The notes: a model not told the origin generated them from the letters alone. 64,000 bases of DNA from Clostridium cavendishii DSM 21758 (GCF_900141845.1 NZ_FQZB01000014.1:62001-126000); one strand, 5' to 3'; positions 45,502 through 54,066 are shown, counted from the stretch's first letter. Program-made: numbers and translations.

Positions 45502-46509
45502 CTAATTATTTTTATAGCTTAGTAAATACTTTCTTAACTCCTCCATATTATTAGGAATTAGAATTTTTCCTTTGCTTTCCTTCTGAAGCCAATTAATATA
45601 ATTTTCTTTAATTTCACTATTCATATTAAGTATATTAATTATTGATATAACCTTCTTATTACTTTTTAGTGCATATAATAGTCCCAATGATATTCCACCT
45701 ATTACAACTTTATATTCATTAGAATCTAAAATATATTCTACAGGTATAAAATCCTCATATATCTTTATATCTGCTGTTTGATAATATATTTTATTAAATA
45801 CAGGATGTGGCTTTATCGCAATTTCATCATTTAAATATATATCCTTAATACATTTAAATATTTCATTACTCGTTCTTATAAAGAGTTCCTTATTTGGTAC
45901 TAGTTTAATTTCATAAAAATCCGTTTCTAATATTAATATCTTATTATTAATATAATTAATAATACTATCTTTATCCTCTTCCTTTATCTCTAAATCTTTG
46001 TAATATTTACCTAACACATATCTATCAATTACAGTAATAAATGCATTTTCAAAATAAACTTTATATTTTACCTTAATTATTGGAGTATTATATATTTTAT
46101 ATAATATTGCTTTTATTTTATTCTTACATACTAATTCAATTTCAGGATCAAATTGGTGATATATTAAATTATTTTCTTCTCTTATTCTATAAAACAAATC
46201 AAAAATGTAAACACATTCATTTTTGTTGAATAAATATATTTTATTGCCTTTAATAGTTTTGATATTTCTATAATAAAATTTTTTTATTTCTATAAATTGT
46301 TTAATATATTTTATTATATTTAATGTAAATCTTACCTCATATTCATAATAAACTACGTCCTCATTAGGAACTTTCATATACTTTAAAAATTTCACTATAT
46401 TTTTATTATTAAAAACTATAAATTGAACAGTATTTCCTTTCTTCTTTTCCTTTTCATATATTAAGAATGCATATTTTAACGATGAATATGAAAGTAATAT
46501 TATTTTAAT
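45502..46509 (-). CDS. Sialyltransferase-like glycosyltransferase, ATT start
   Basis: A 335-residue protein. The N-terminus IKIILLSYSSLKYAFLIYEK, the motif AIKPHPVFNK and a later IGGISLGLLYALKSNKK resemble GT-B sialyl- and polysialyltransferases with HP and serine motifs. It is near the CMP-legionaminate genes, so transfer of that sugar is a reasonable guess. The frame is open 38 codons above the first canonical codon (GTG, 46395), which has no ribosome site. GGAGGGAG at 46517-46524 lies 7 nt before ATT AAA ATA at 46509, overlapping the flippase stop. CTG one codon earlier is the other option. Confidence 0.72.
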   Translation of the reverse strand: MKIILLSYSSLKYAFLIYEKEKKKGNTVQFIVFNNKNIVKFLKYMKVPNEDVVYYEYEVRFTLNIIKYIKQFIEIKKFYYRNIKTIKGNKIYLFNKNECVYIFDLFYRIREENNLIYHQFDPEIELVCKNKIKAILYKIYNTPIIKVKYKVYFENAFITVIDRYVLGKYYKDLEIKEEDKDSIINYINNKILILETDFYEIKLVPNKELFIRTSNEIFKCIKDIYLNDEIAIKPHPVFNKIYYQTADIKIYEDFIPVEYILDSNEYKVVIGGISLGLLYALKSNKKVISIINILNMNSEIKENYINWLQKESKGKILIPNNMEELRKYLLSYKNN

Positions 46510-47959
46510 CAGCTTTCTCCCTCCATTTCTTTATACTCAAATCACGTATATTAAATTCTTTTAAATACGAATATTTTATTATTATTAAATATAAAATTAT
46601 TAACAATAGTTTAATTACTATAAGAATAAAAATGTTCTTTACATTAAAATAAGAAGTAAAACCTATAATTATAAACTGAATTAATAATGTTAAAAATAAT
46701 ATATTAAAAGGAATCTTAATTCCATAAAACTTATTATTTAACCTATAAACAATATAAAATAATGTTATGTATGTTACTACATTAGTTACCGCTGCACCAT
46801 ATATTCCTATTAATGGAACTAAAATAGAATTACATATCGCATTAACAATAACTGAAGTTACAGTCGCTACAGGTAAATATTTTGTTTTTTTGGTGTAAAA
46901 CAAACTATTTATAATCATAAAATATAAACCATTAAAAAAATATGAAATAGTTATAAATGGTATTATTTTATAAGCATTAATATATGCAACACTTCCCATA
47001 ACTATTGTTATTTCTTTTGCAAATAAACATATTAATAAATTTATTATTCCTACAATTAAAATATAGATTTTATTACTCTTATTAAATATTTTTTTTGCCT
47101 CTTCACCTTTTTCATTTGCTGTTTTCATAAATATAGGAGACCATGCTTGATTTATAGCACATACTAAAATATACATTAAGGTTCCTATTTTATATGCAAA
47201 TGAATATATACCAATCTCCGACATATCCACGTATTTATTTAGAAATATCCTATCTAAAAATACAAGTGCCCAACCTGCTATTGAATGTGGTATAACACCA
47301 ATAGATATTTTAAGCATGCTTAAAATATCCTTTAAATTTAAAAAGAGTAAGTAATATTTTGCTGAAATAATCGCTCCAATTAATAAAAAGATTGTTGAAA
47401 CAATAAAATAAGATAAAACCATACCTAAAGCACCTAACTTCATAGGCACAATAAATATAATATTTAATACTGCTGTACAAAAAAATTTAAAAACACTTAA
47501 TATTCCATACATTCTTGAGCTTTCTCTAAATTGTAAAATATAAAAAGGAAACTGTCCAAGTGCAGTAAATACGCCTGTAATAAAAGACAAATTAATTATA
47601 TATTTACTTGTATTTCTAAATATATTAAATGAAGCCTGATTATTTATAAAAACAAATATAATAATTGCAAATAGTGATATAATCATTAAAAAATTTATAA
47701 CATTACTATAACTTTTTTTAAATTCTTCAATTGACTTTGCATTATAATAGTAAATACTTAACGTGCTATTTAATCCTAAAACAATAATTACAGATATAAT
47801 ATTTATAAACATATTTACAATATCTATTACTCCAAAATCTGTTGGTGTCAAAAATCTAGTATATATAGGAACTAACAAAAATGACAAAACACTAGTAAGT
47901 ACCGTCGCAAATCCATAATTAAAAATATGCTTAAAAAGATTCTTAGTAAACTTTGACAT
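46505..47959 (-). CDS. Second polysaccharide flippase (Wzx-like)
   Basis: A 484-residue MOP-superfamily membrane protein with about 14 helices. FNYGFATVLTSVLSFLLVPI and YTRFLTPTDFGVIDIVNM open it; DRIFLNKYVDMSEIGIYSFA and IYGAAVTNVVTYITLFYIV are typical. AGGAG is 7 nt before the ATG. First gene of the second polymer operon; it pairs logically with the polymerase at 42883. Confidence 0.9.
   Translation of the reverse strand: MSKFTKNLFKHIFNYGFATVLTSVLSFLLVPIYTRFLTPTDFGVIDIVNMFINIISVIIVLGLNSTLSIYYYNAKSIEEFKKSYSNVINFLMIISLFAIIIFVFINNQASFNIFRNTSKYIINLSFITGVFTALGQFPFYILQFRESSRMYGILSVFKFFCTAVLNIIFIVPMKLGALGMVLSYFIVSTIFLLIGAIISAKYYLLFLNLKDILSMLKISIGVIPHSIAGWALVFLDRIFLNKYVDMSEIGIYSFAYKIGTLMYILVCAINQAWSPIFMKTANEKGEEAKKIFNKSNKIYILIVGIINLLICLFAKEITIVMGSVAYINAYKIIPFITISYFFNGLYFMIINSLFYTKKTKYLPVATVTSVIVNAICNSILVPLIGIYGAAVTNVVTYITLFYIVYRLNNKFYGIKIPFNILFLTLLIQFIIIGFTSYFNVKNIFILIVIKLLLIILYLIIIKYSYLKEFNIRDLSIKKWREKAD
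46507..46524 (-). promoter_or_regulatory. SD and ATT start codon of the sialyltransferase-like gene
   Basis: GGAGGGAG (46517-46524), 7 nt, then ATT (46507-46509), which shares bases with the TAA stop of the flippase gene. The in-frame region back to a TAA contains no ATG, GTG or TTG. Confidence 0.6.
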
Positions 47960-47984
47960 AAAAAGACTCCTATCTATAATCTTT

Positions 47985-48009
47985 AAAATACATTATTAAC
48001 ATGTATTTT
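47985..48009. other. Stem-loop upstream of the second flippase gene
   Basis: Perfect 9-bp arms AAAATACAT and ATGTATTTT around a 7-nt loop. No T run follows on the minus strand, so termination is unlikely; an mRNA leader structure is possible. Confidence 0.35.
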
Positions 48010-48172
48010 TACCTTATCAACTCCAATCTTTTAAATATTAAAATTTGAATTATTTATATATGTTGTGACATATCTTCTACAAATTAAATTTAATGTTGTC
48101 TTTATTCTATGTTTAAAAAATACATTAAGATAAATATAGATTTTAAATTGTAGAATATATACTTTATTATTC

Positions 48173-48904
48173 TTAATATTTAGCAAGTATTTTTATTATC
48201 TTCATATCGTCAATTATGTATCTTTTAAACATCCTTTTAGGTTCCTTCATTAATCTATAAAACCACTCTAAACCACTTTTTTGCATCCATCTCGGACTTC
48301 TTTTCATATTGCCAGCTTCAAAATCTATAGCTGCTCCAATTGCTAAAGACACAGGTACTTTTAACTGATTTTCGTATGTATATATAAATTTTTCTTGTTT
48401 TGGAGCACCTAACCCAACTGCTAATATATCAGGCTTTGCTTCATTAACAATGCTTATAATCCTTTTAATTTCATCCACACTTTTTTCAAAACCATATTTT
48501 GGTGAATAGGTTCCTACTATTTTAAGCCCCTTATATCTTTCCATTAACTTACTTGCTGCATTTTTAGCAACTCCTTCTGCAGCACCAAGCAAAAATACTT
48601 TATATCCTTTTTCAGCTGCTAACTTACATATGTTAGGAAATAAATCTGAACCAGAAACCTTTTCTTTTATAGGTTTCTTTTTTAATTTTGAAATCCAAAT
48701 AAGAGGCATACCATCCGTTAAAATTAAATCTGCATTCTCATAGACTAATTTAAATTCATTATCTTCCTCTAACTTTACTATATGATCAACATTAGGAGTT
48801 ACTACATAATGATATTTACCATCATGTATGAAATCATCAATAATTCTTAGTGATTCTTCCATCGTCACATTATCTATTTTAGTATTTAGAAAATTCATCT
48901 TCAT
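48173..48904 (-). CDS. tagA: WecG/TagA-family N-acetylmannosaminyltransferase-like protein
   Basis: A 243-residue GT26 enzyme. In Bacillus TagA adds ManNAc to the lipid-linked GlcNAc at the start of wall teichoic acid. MNFLNTKIDNVTMEESL, YVVTPNVDHIVKLEED, LILTDGMPLIWISKLKK, SGSDLFPNICKLAAEKGY, FLLGAAEGVAKNA and VGLGAPKQEKFI are the family motifs; SPRWMQKSGLEWFYRLMKEP ends it. The ATG at 48904 is 8 nt from AGGTGG, and a GTG four codons earlier overlaps that site. No tagO is in the window. Confidence 0.92.
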   Translation of the reverse strand: MKMNFLNTKIDNVTMEESLRIIDDFIHDGKYHYVVTPNVDHIVKLEEDNEFKLVYENADLILTDGMPLIWISKLKKKPIKEKVSGSDLFPNICKLAAEKGYKVFLLGAAEGVAKNAASKLMERYKGLKIVGTYSPKYGFEKSVDEIKRIISIVNEAKPDILAVGLGAPKQEKFIYTYENQLKVPVSLAIGAAIDFEAGNMKRSPRWMQKSGLEWFYRLMKEPKRMFKRYIIDDMKIIKILAKY

Positions 48905-49087
48905 AAAAATAACCACCTAACTTTTATTTTGCTTCTATTTTAAACCAATCCAAATATCCTAAAATGGATTTATAATTAAACGCCTTTAACAGTATTAGTA
49001 ATTACATAGATTTTTATACATTTATTTTTTCCCAACTTCCCCATATCTTTTTAGCATCAAAATATTATTCATATGTTCTGAAATTTT

Positions 49088-49127
49088 ACACAAAAAAACT
49101 ACGTCAAATTTTAATTTAACGTAGTTC
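49088..49127 (-). terminator. Terminator after the sugar aminotransferase
   Basis: Arms 49097-49108 and 49115-49126 pair with one mismatch; a run of T follows on the minus strand. Its core ACGTTAAA/CTACGT is nearly the same as in the terminator at 52970-53002. Confidence 0.75.
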
Positions 49128-49173
49128 TTAGATTTATATTTGTTTTAACTTTACTTTAAAGTTGGTTTTTAAA

Positions 49174-50367
49174 CTATTTACTCTTATAATAGTTGCAAAT
49201 CTTAAACACAGCCTTAATTACATCTTCAATATCCTTATCTGTCATAGCTGGAAATAATGGCAAAGTAATAATTGAATCATATAGTTTTTCAGCTTCCTTA
49301 CATTGACCTTTTTTATATCCCAACTTTTCATAATAAGGATGTAAATATACTGGCATATAATGAACGTTTACTCCTATATTTTCTCTTATCATAGCATCAA
49401 AAAATTCTTTTCTTGTACAAGATATCTTTTGATTATTTAACTTTATCACATAAATATGCCATCCTGAATTTGAAAAATCAGCCTCTTTTGGAGTAACTAT
49501 TTCTTCTAAATCAGAAAAAGCTTCATTATATATATTAGCTATATATCTTCTTCTAGCTATAAATGAATCTAACTTCTTAATTTGACTAATCCCCAATGCA
49601 CATTGTAAATCGGTAATTCTATAATTATAGCCTAAATCTATCTGCTCATAATACCACTTACCTTGATTTTCTTTCATTAATTCATAATCTCTTGTTATTC
49701 CATGGCTTCTAAATAACAACATCCTATCATAATATTCTTTATTATTAGTAGTTATTATTCCTCCTTCACCTGTAGTAATAGGTTTTACTGGATGAAAACT
49801 AAACATAGTCATATCTGCTTGTGTACCAACCTTTATACCTTTATACTCTGCACCTAATGAATGTGCACCATCTTCTATAAATATCAAATTGTATTCCTTA
49901 GCTATTTCTTTTATTTCATCTATATTTACTGGTTGCCCAGTATAATCAACAGCAATTATAGCCTTTGTCCTTTCAGTTATCTTCCTTTTTATATCTTCAA
50001 TATCTATATTATAGGTTACCTTATTAATTTCAGCGAAAACTGGAGTACCTCCACAATACAAAACACAATTTGCTGACGCTGCAAAAGTAAGTGATGAAAC
50101 TATAACCTCATCACCTTCTTTTATGCCAGCTGCATAACAAGCCATATGTAAAGCAGCAGTACCATTACAAACAGCGACGGCATACTTTGCATTAACATAT
50201 TTAGCTACAGCATCCTCAAATTCTTTCACCTTTGGTCCTGTTGTTAAATAATCTCCTTTTAAAACCTCTACAACACTATTTATATCCTCTTCATTAATCG
50301 CTTGTCTTCCATAGGTTAAATACTTATCCCTAACAGGTCTTCCTCCTAAAATAGCTAATGTCTCCAC
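49174..50367 (-). CDS. DegT/DnrJ/EryC1 sugar aminotransferase (PseC/ArnB-like)
   Basis: A 397-residue PLP enzyme aminating a nucleotide-linked keto sugar. ETLAILGGRPVRDKYLTYG starts it; KGDYLTTGPKVKEFEDAVA, CNGTAALHMACYAAGI, IEDGAHSLGAEYKGIKVG and the PLP lysine in FSFHPVKPITTGEGG follow, then YNYRITDLQCALG. The GTG at 50367 is chosen, 9 nt from AGGAA, since an earlier GTG touches the site. It is transcribed alone with its own terminator. Its substrate may come from a dehydratase elsewhere, such as legB or rmlB. Confidence 0.9.
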   Translation of the reverse strand: METLAILGGRPVRDKYLTYGRQAINEEDINSVVEVLKGDYLTTGPKVKEFEDAVAKYVNAKYAVAVCNGTAALHMACYAAGIKEGDEVIVSSLTFAASANCVLYCGGTPVFAEINKVTYNIDIEDIKRKITERTKAIIAVDYTGQPVNIDEIKEIAKEYNLIFIEDGAHSLGAEYKGIKVGTQADMTMFSFHPVKPITTGEGGIITTNNKEYYDRMLLFRSHGITRDYELMKENQGKWYYEQIDLGYNYRITDLQCALGISQIKKLDSFIARRRYIANIYNEAFSDLEEIVTPKEADFSNSGWHIYVIKLNNQKISCTRKEFFDAMIRENIGVNVHYMPVYLHPYYEKLGYKKGQCKEAEKLYDSIITLPLFPAMTDKDIEDVIKAVFKICNYYKSK

Positions 50368-50457
50368 GCATAACACTTCCTAACCCTTTAATTTCAATAA
50401 AATATTTGCATAATATCTAAAAGTATAAGTAATTCTATATTTTTTTATACAATTTAA

Positions 50458-50475
50458 ATTTTATAATTATAAAAT
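50458..50475. repeat. 18-bp perfect palindrome
   Basis: ATTTTATAATTATAAAAT lies between the sigma-like gene and the aminotransferase gene. In such AT-rich DNA it may be chance, but its position upstream of the aminotransferase would suit an operator. Confidence 0.25.
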
Positions 50476-50532
50476 GATATTATTATCAGCATAACATGTT
50501 AAACAATATTTTAGCTAGTAAAAAATTTTATA

Positions 50533-51132
50533 TTAAAAAATATTTCTAAGCCTTTTAAGTATATCGTCTCTCATCTTAATACACTTTCTATAATCAACAT
50601 CTTTAATTCTAGAATACTCAGCTATAGCTCCACTATTTTTACTATATATAAATAATATAAATTCTTTTTCTTCTTCAGTAAAATTACTCAAAGCCTTTCT
50701 TAGATTTTCTATTTTCTCTTTATAGACATACTCTTCTTCAATATTAGTATCAGCTTCTAAATTATCCATAAGCTCAAAGCCCTCATCATTAGTTACATTC
50801 AAGCTAGTAACGCCTTTTAACTTCATTGTATTTCTAACTAAAACATTTAAGTTATTTAAAATACTAGCCTTTACATACATAGTAAAATTTCCAACCTTGC
50901 CCACTTCATACATTTTTATAGATTTTAAAATTGCTTGATAAGATATTTGCCTCAAATCCTCATCTGTATAACCAACAATAAAATAATGTAAAGAAAACTT
51001 ATATACTAACGGCTTATACATCTCTATTATCTCTAAAATAGCTTTTTTATCTCCATCTTTTGCTTCAATTAATCGATTTTTTAATATCTCCTCATTACTC
51101 TTTACTTTGTTTACTCCTTTATTCAATACCAT
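50533..51132 (-). CDS. Sigma-70-like factor (small, region 2 and region 4 type)
   Basis: A 199-residue protein with the layout of a small sigma factor. A helical N-terminal half has LIEAKDGDKKAILEIIEMY, YKFSLHYFIVGYTDEDLRQI and SYQAILKSIKMYEVGKVGNF (region 2 pattern). A C-terminal half has LSNFTEEEKEFILFIYSKNS and a helix-turn-helix-like end with DYRKCIKMRDDILKRL (region 4). It resembles clostridial alternative sigma factors and those on mobile elements. GGGGGG is 6 nt before the ATG. An 18-bp element 55 nt upstream is identical to one upstream of the LCP gene at 56835. It probably directs RNA polymerase to surface genes, itself included, but this is inferred. Confidence 0.7.
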   Translation of the reverse strand: MVLNKGVNKVKSNEEILKNRLIEAKDGDKKAILEIIEMYKPLVYKFSLHYFIVGYTDEDLRQISYQAILKSIKMYEVGKVGNFTMYVKASILNNLNVLVRNTMKLKGVTSLNVTNDEGFELMDNLEADTNIEEEYVYKEKIENLRKALSNFTEEEKEFILFIYSKNSGAIAEYSRIKDVDYRKCIKMRDDILKRLRNIF

Positions 51133-51187
51133 AGTTATCCCCCCTATTTTCTTATCCTTTCACTATATATTTATAACCCTTTAATCG

Positions 51188-51205
51188 TATAGACTTATTT
51201 GAAAA
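51188..51205 (-). promoter_or_regulatory. 18-bp element upstream of the sigma-like gene
   Basis: TATAGACTTATTTGAAAA on the plus strand, 55 nt before the sigma-like ATG. An identical copy is at 57901-57918, 58 nt before the LCP ATG. The equal distance suggests a shared promoter or binding site. It does not match an obvious sigma-A promoter. Confidence 0.5.
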
Positions 51206-51263
51206 CATTAATAAAGAAAGGTAATTCCATTCGTCATAAATGCATTGTTGCGAACACTATTAC

Positions 51264-51296
51264 CAAAAAATAGCAACATAGGCTTGGCCCTTGTTG
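51264..51296 (-). terminator. Terminator after the ImmA/IrrE gene
   Basis: On the minus strand ACAACAAGGGC and GCCTATGTTGCT pair, with a small internal mismatch and CAA loop, followed by ATTTTTT. It directly follows the protease stop and closes the XRE operon. Confidence 0.7.
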
Positions 51297-52013
51297 TTAT
51301 TCTAATATACAAATTTCTAAAGCATTAAGTCTTATATCTGCAGCTTGTTTAGATACTCTAAAAGTATTAGCTAACTCACCTATAATCATTTTTCTTACTA
51401 TGTTTGGATGGTAATTTCTACACTCATAATCATCTATTATATCTCCAACTTCATATTCCTGTTTCAGTTCTTCCGCCCTTTTCTTAAACATTTTTATTGG
51501 CATAAGTACCGCTGCAGCAAGATTGTCAGCTTGCCACTCCATCCATTCCTCTGGTGTCTTAGGTATATATACCTTTTCTTCTTGGTATCTACATACCTTT
51601 GCCAAAGTTTTATCTTTATAAGAAAGTGCCATAAATCTTAATTGATGTTTATCCCAATGAATCATTTCATGCATTATCGTAAATCTTTCCCTCCCCATAT
51701 TGTCTGCTTCTAAAATATCACGTTCCACAAGTAAAGTACCTTTTTTATAATTTCTTTTAATAGGTTTATCAATTACTTTATCATAAAGTTCAACAACTCC
51801 ATCAGAAAATATCATCATCCCCAATGTTTCTAAGCTCTTATCTATATTCACATAATCAATCTCAATATTCATTTGTAATTCTGCTATATCTTCCACTGGA
51901 ACAGGAATAGGTTTTTCTAAAGCTTCTGGATAGTATTTCATCAAAAATTTAGTTGCTTCACTATCCATATCTTTTTTTCTTATAATTGGTACAAGGTCTT
52001 TACTTAATTTCAT
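51297..52013 (-). CDS. ImmA/IrrE family metallopeptidase
   Basis: A 238-residue protein with the zinc motif HEMIH at residues 115-119 (FTIMHEMIHWDKHQ) and a second glutamate-rich helix near EWMEWQADNLAAAVLMP, where the third ligand lies. ImmA in Bacillus cleaves an XRE-type repressor of a mobile element. Here the XRE gene is two genes upstream in the same operon, so this protease could inactivate it. GGGGG is 7 nt before the ATG. A short C-terminal helix-turn-helix-like part (FRVSKQAADIRLNAL) is also present. Confidence 0.9.
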   Translation of the reverse strand: MKLSKDLVPIIRKKDMDSEATKFLMKYYPEALEKPIPVPVEDIAELQMNIEIDYVNIDKSLETLGMMIFSDGVVELYDKVIDKPIKRNYKKGTLLVERDILEADNMGRERFTIMHEMIHWDKHQLRFMALSYKDKTLAKVCRYQEEKVYIPKTPEEWMEWQADNLAAAVLMPIKMFKKRAEELKQEYEVGDIIDDYECRNYHPNIVRKMIIGELANTFRVSKQAADIRLNALEICILE

Positions 52014-52025
52014 TATTAAGCCCCC

Positions 52026-52394
52026 TTATTTGTTATAAGCTTTTATTTCCTCCAAAACGAAACTAATCAATTCAGCATTCTCTAATGTAGACCTACAACT
52101 AATTTCAAACCATTGCCTTATTTTTTCTGAGATACTTTTTCTATAAGTATACTCCTCTATTTCAATTCTACAATTTATAAGTACCTTAAAAATTATCTCT
52201 TTATCCTCTTGCTGTATACTATAAACTCTTAATACATCTATATCATCAAGATTTGCTTTTGTAACTTTTCGAACCAAATTAGCTCTTAAAGTTAAGTTAT
52301 AGATAGAATAATTATTTGTAATTTCAGTTTGCAACGAATTAAATATTTCCTTATGGAAATGCTCTTCAATTAGATTTTTAAATATTTCATCCAT
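52026..52394 (-). CDS. Small protein of unknown function in the XRE operon
   Basis: I do not recognise this 122-residue protein. It is acidic, mostly alpha/beta, without membrane helices, and ends in ISFVLEEIKAYNK. The ATG at 52394 is preferred because GGGGGAG lies 3-6 nt before it; an ATG four codons upstream would fall inside that site. It lies between the XRE regulator and the ImmA/IrrE protease with short gaps, so it probably acts with them. Confidence 0.65.
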   Translation of the reverse strand: MDEIFKNLIEEHFHKEIFNSLQTEITNNYSIYNLTLRANLVRKVTKANLDDIDVLRVYSIQQEDKEIIFKVLINCRIEIEEYTYRKSISEKIRQWFEISCRSTLENAELISFVLEEIKAYNK

Positions 52395-52408
52395 AAGCTC
52401 CCCCATTT

Positions 52409-52795
52409 TTATTCATCAGCATCTAAAGCTTTTATAAAATCTAACCATGCCTTTTCTATAATGTCTTTCTTACCTTCAAGTTCTTCCTTCTTTCGTGCCT
52501 TTCTAAGTGCCGTTCTTGCAAGATTGCTTTCCTTTATATATTCAGGTAGGTCCATAGGAATTTCATTTCTATCTTCTGATGCCATGTCTATCATTAAGTC
52601 CATTTCGTCATGTGACATTCCTAGTAGCTTTGCTATCTCTTCAAGCTTATTAATATTTGGCGGATTTCTTCTACCTTTCTCTATATCACTCCAATAAGCT
52701 GGAGAAAGTTCTAGAAGTTCTGCCATCTTTCTTAAACTTATATCCTTTGCTTTTCTCTTTTCTACAATAAATTCACCAAATTTGTTTGGCCTCAT
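52409..52795 (-). CDS. XRE-family helix-turn-helix regulator
   Basis: A 128-residue protein with an N-terminal Cro/CI-type HTH (about 8-62: FGEFIVEKRKAKDISLRKMA, LSPAYWSDIEKGRRNPP, LEEIAKLLGM) and a short helical C-terminal part. GAGAGGTG precedes the ATG. It heads an operon with ImmA/IrrE that has its own promoter (52876-52905) and terminator. By analogy it represses its own promoter and may be cut by the protease. Its targets are not known; the sigma-like gene next door is an obvious candidate. Confidence 0.9.
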   Translation of the reverse strand: MRPNKFGEFIVEKRKAKDISLRKMAELLELSPAYWSDIEKGRRNPPNINKLEEIAKLLGMSHDEMDLMIDMASEDRNEIPMDLPEYIKESNLARTALRKARKKEELEGKKDIIEKAWLDFIKALDADE

Positions 52796-52875
52796 TAGGT
52801 TACACCTCTCTCTTTTATCATAAATTTCTTAAGTACATCACCGTATCATTAGTGCGTGTATGCTTTTATGAAAAC

Positions 52876-52905
52876 ATATTACCATATAAATATATATTAT
52901 GTCAA
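52876..52905 (-). promoter_or_regulatory. Consensus promoter of the XRE-ImmA operon
   Basis: On the minus strand TTGACA (52900-52905), 18 nt, TATAAT-like TAATAT (52876-52881). It lies about 80 nt before the XRE start. This is the best sigma-A match seen in the window. Confidence 0.75.
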
Positions 52906-52969
52906 TATTTTACTGTTATTTAAAAGTAAAAATCATTGCTTCCAATTTCTACACTTTTAAATTTTTTTA

Positions 52970-53002
52970 ACAAAAACTACGTTAAACATATATTTAACGT
53001 AG
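52970..53002 (-). terminator. Terminator after rmlB
   Basis: Perfect 10-bp stem CTACGTTAAA/TTTAACGTAG (52977-52986 with 52993-53002), followed on the minus strand by TTTTTG. It ends the rml operon. The same stem sequence occurs at 49097-49126. Confidence 0.85.
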
Positions 53003-53016
53003 ACTATAATCTGAAT

Positions 53017-54066
53017 CTATTTATACATTTTTTCATAATATTTCTGATAACCACCAGATGTTATGTTGTTCATCCATTCTTTATTATCTAAATACCACCT
53101 AATAGTTTTCACTATTCCTACTTCAAAAGTAGTTTCTGGATACCATCCAAGTTCTTCTTTTATCTTATCTGGAGCTATTCCATACCTTCTATCATGACCT
53201 TTTCTATCTTCTACATACTTAATTAAGTTTTCCGTTACTTCTTTATCAACATTTTCATTGATATATCCTATAACAGTTTTTACTATTTGTATATTAGTTC
53301 TTTCATTATGTCCACCAACGTTGTAAACCTCACCAAGCCTACCACTATTTATAACCATCTCTATAGCTTTAGCATGATCTTCAACATATAACCAATCTCT
53401 TATATTAAGTCCATCTCCATATACTGGCAAATCCTTATGACTTAAACAGTTATTTATTAAAAGTGGTATAAGTTTTTCCGGAAATTGATATGGACCATAA
53501 TTATTGGAACATCTTGTTATGTTAATAGGCATTTTATAAGTATCAGAATAAGCTTTAACCATTAAATCTGATCCTGCTTTACTTGATGAGTATGGGCTAT
53601 GTGGATCTAGTGGTGTAGTTTCCATAAAATATCCTGTTTCCCCTAGTGACCCATAAACCTCATCTGTTGATATGTGAAGGAACTTAACTTCTTCTTTCCA
53701 TCCATCTCCTGTTTCCCATGCATTCTTTGCACAATTTAAAAGATTAACTGTTCCAAGTACATTTGTCTTAACAAATACTTCTGGTTCTCTTATACTTCTA
53801 TCAACATGTGATTCTGCTGCAAAATGTACTACATAATCTATTGCATATTTTTCAAAAAGACTTGTTACTAATTCATTATTACAAATATCCCCTTGAATAA
53901 AAATATATCTTTCATCGCTTTCTATTGATTTTAAATTCTCTAAATTTCCTGCATAAGTTAACTTATCTAAATTTATTATCTTTATATCTTCATATTTATT
54001 AAGCATATACAAAATAAAATTTGAACCTATAAATCCAGCCCCACCTGTTACTAAATAAGTTTTCAT
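53017..54066 (-). CDS. rmlB: dTDP-glucose 4,6-dehydratase
   Basis: A 349-residue SDR enzyme, second step to dTDP-L-rhamnose. TYLVTGGAGFIGSNFILYML, DKLTYAGNLENLKSI, VVHFAAESHVDRSIREP, HISTDEVYGSLGETGYF and SPYSSSKAGSDLMVKAY with GPYQFPEKLIPLLINNC are diagnostic. Last gene of rmlACDB-type unit 56502-53017, just after rmlD. Confidence 0.97.
   Translation of the reverse strand: MKTYLVTGGAGFIGSNFILYMLNKYEDIKIINLDKLTYAGNLENLKSIESDERYIFIQGDICNNELVTSLFEKYAIDYVVHFAAESHVDRSIREPEVFVKTNVLGTVNLLNCAKNAWETGDGWKEEVKFLHISTDEVYGSLGETGYFMETTPLDPHSPYSSSKAGSDLMVKAYSDTYKMPINITRCSNNYGPYQFPEKLIPLLINNCLSHKDLPVYGDGLNIRDWLYVEDHAKAIEMVINSGRLGEVYNVGGHNERTNIQIVKTVIGYINENVDKEVTENLIKYVEDRKGHDRRYGIAPDKIKEELGWYPETTFEVGIVKTIRWYLDNKEWMNNITSGGYQKYYEKMYK

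Noticed and set aside
45502..46395. Sialyltransferase-like gene starting at GTG 46395
   Set aside because: No SD is present there, and the frame upstream encodes a plausible N-terminal fold beginning behind a strong SD.
48905..49173. A riboswitch upstream of tagA
   Set aside because: Only a terminator for the preceding gene and AT-rich sequence could be seen; no known conserved core was recognised.
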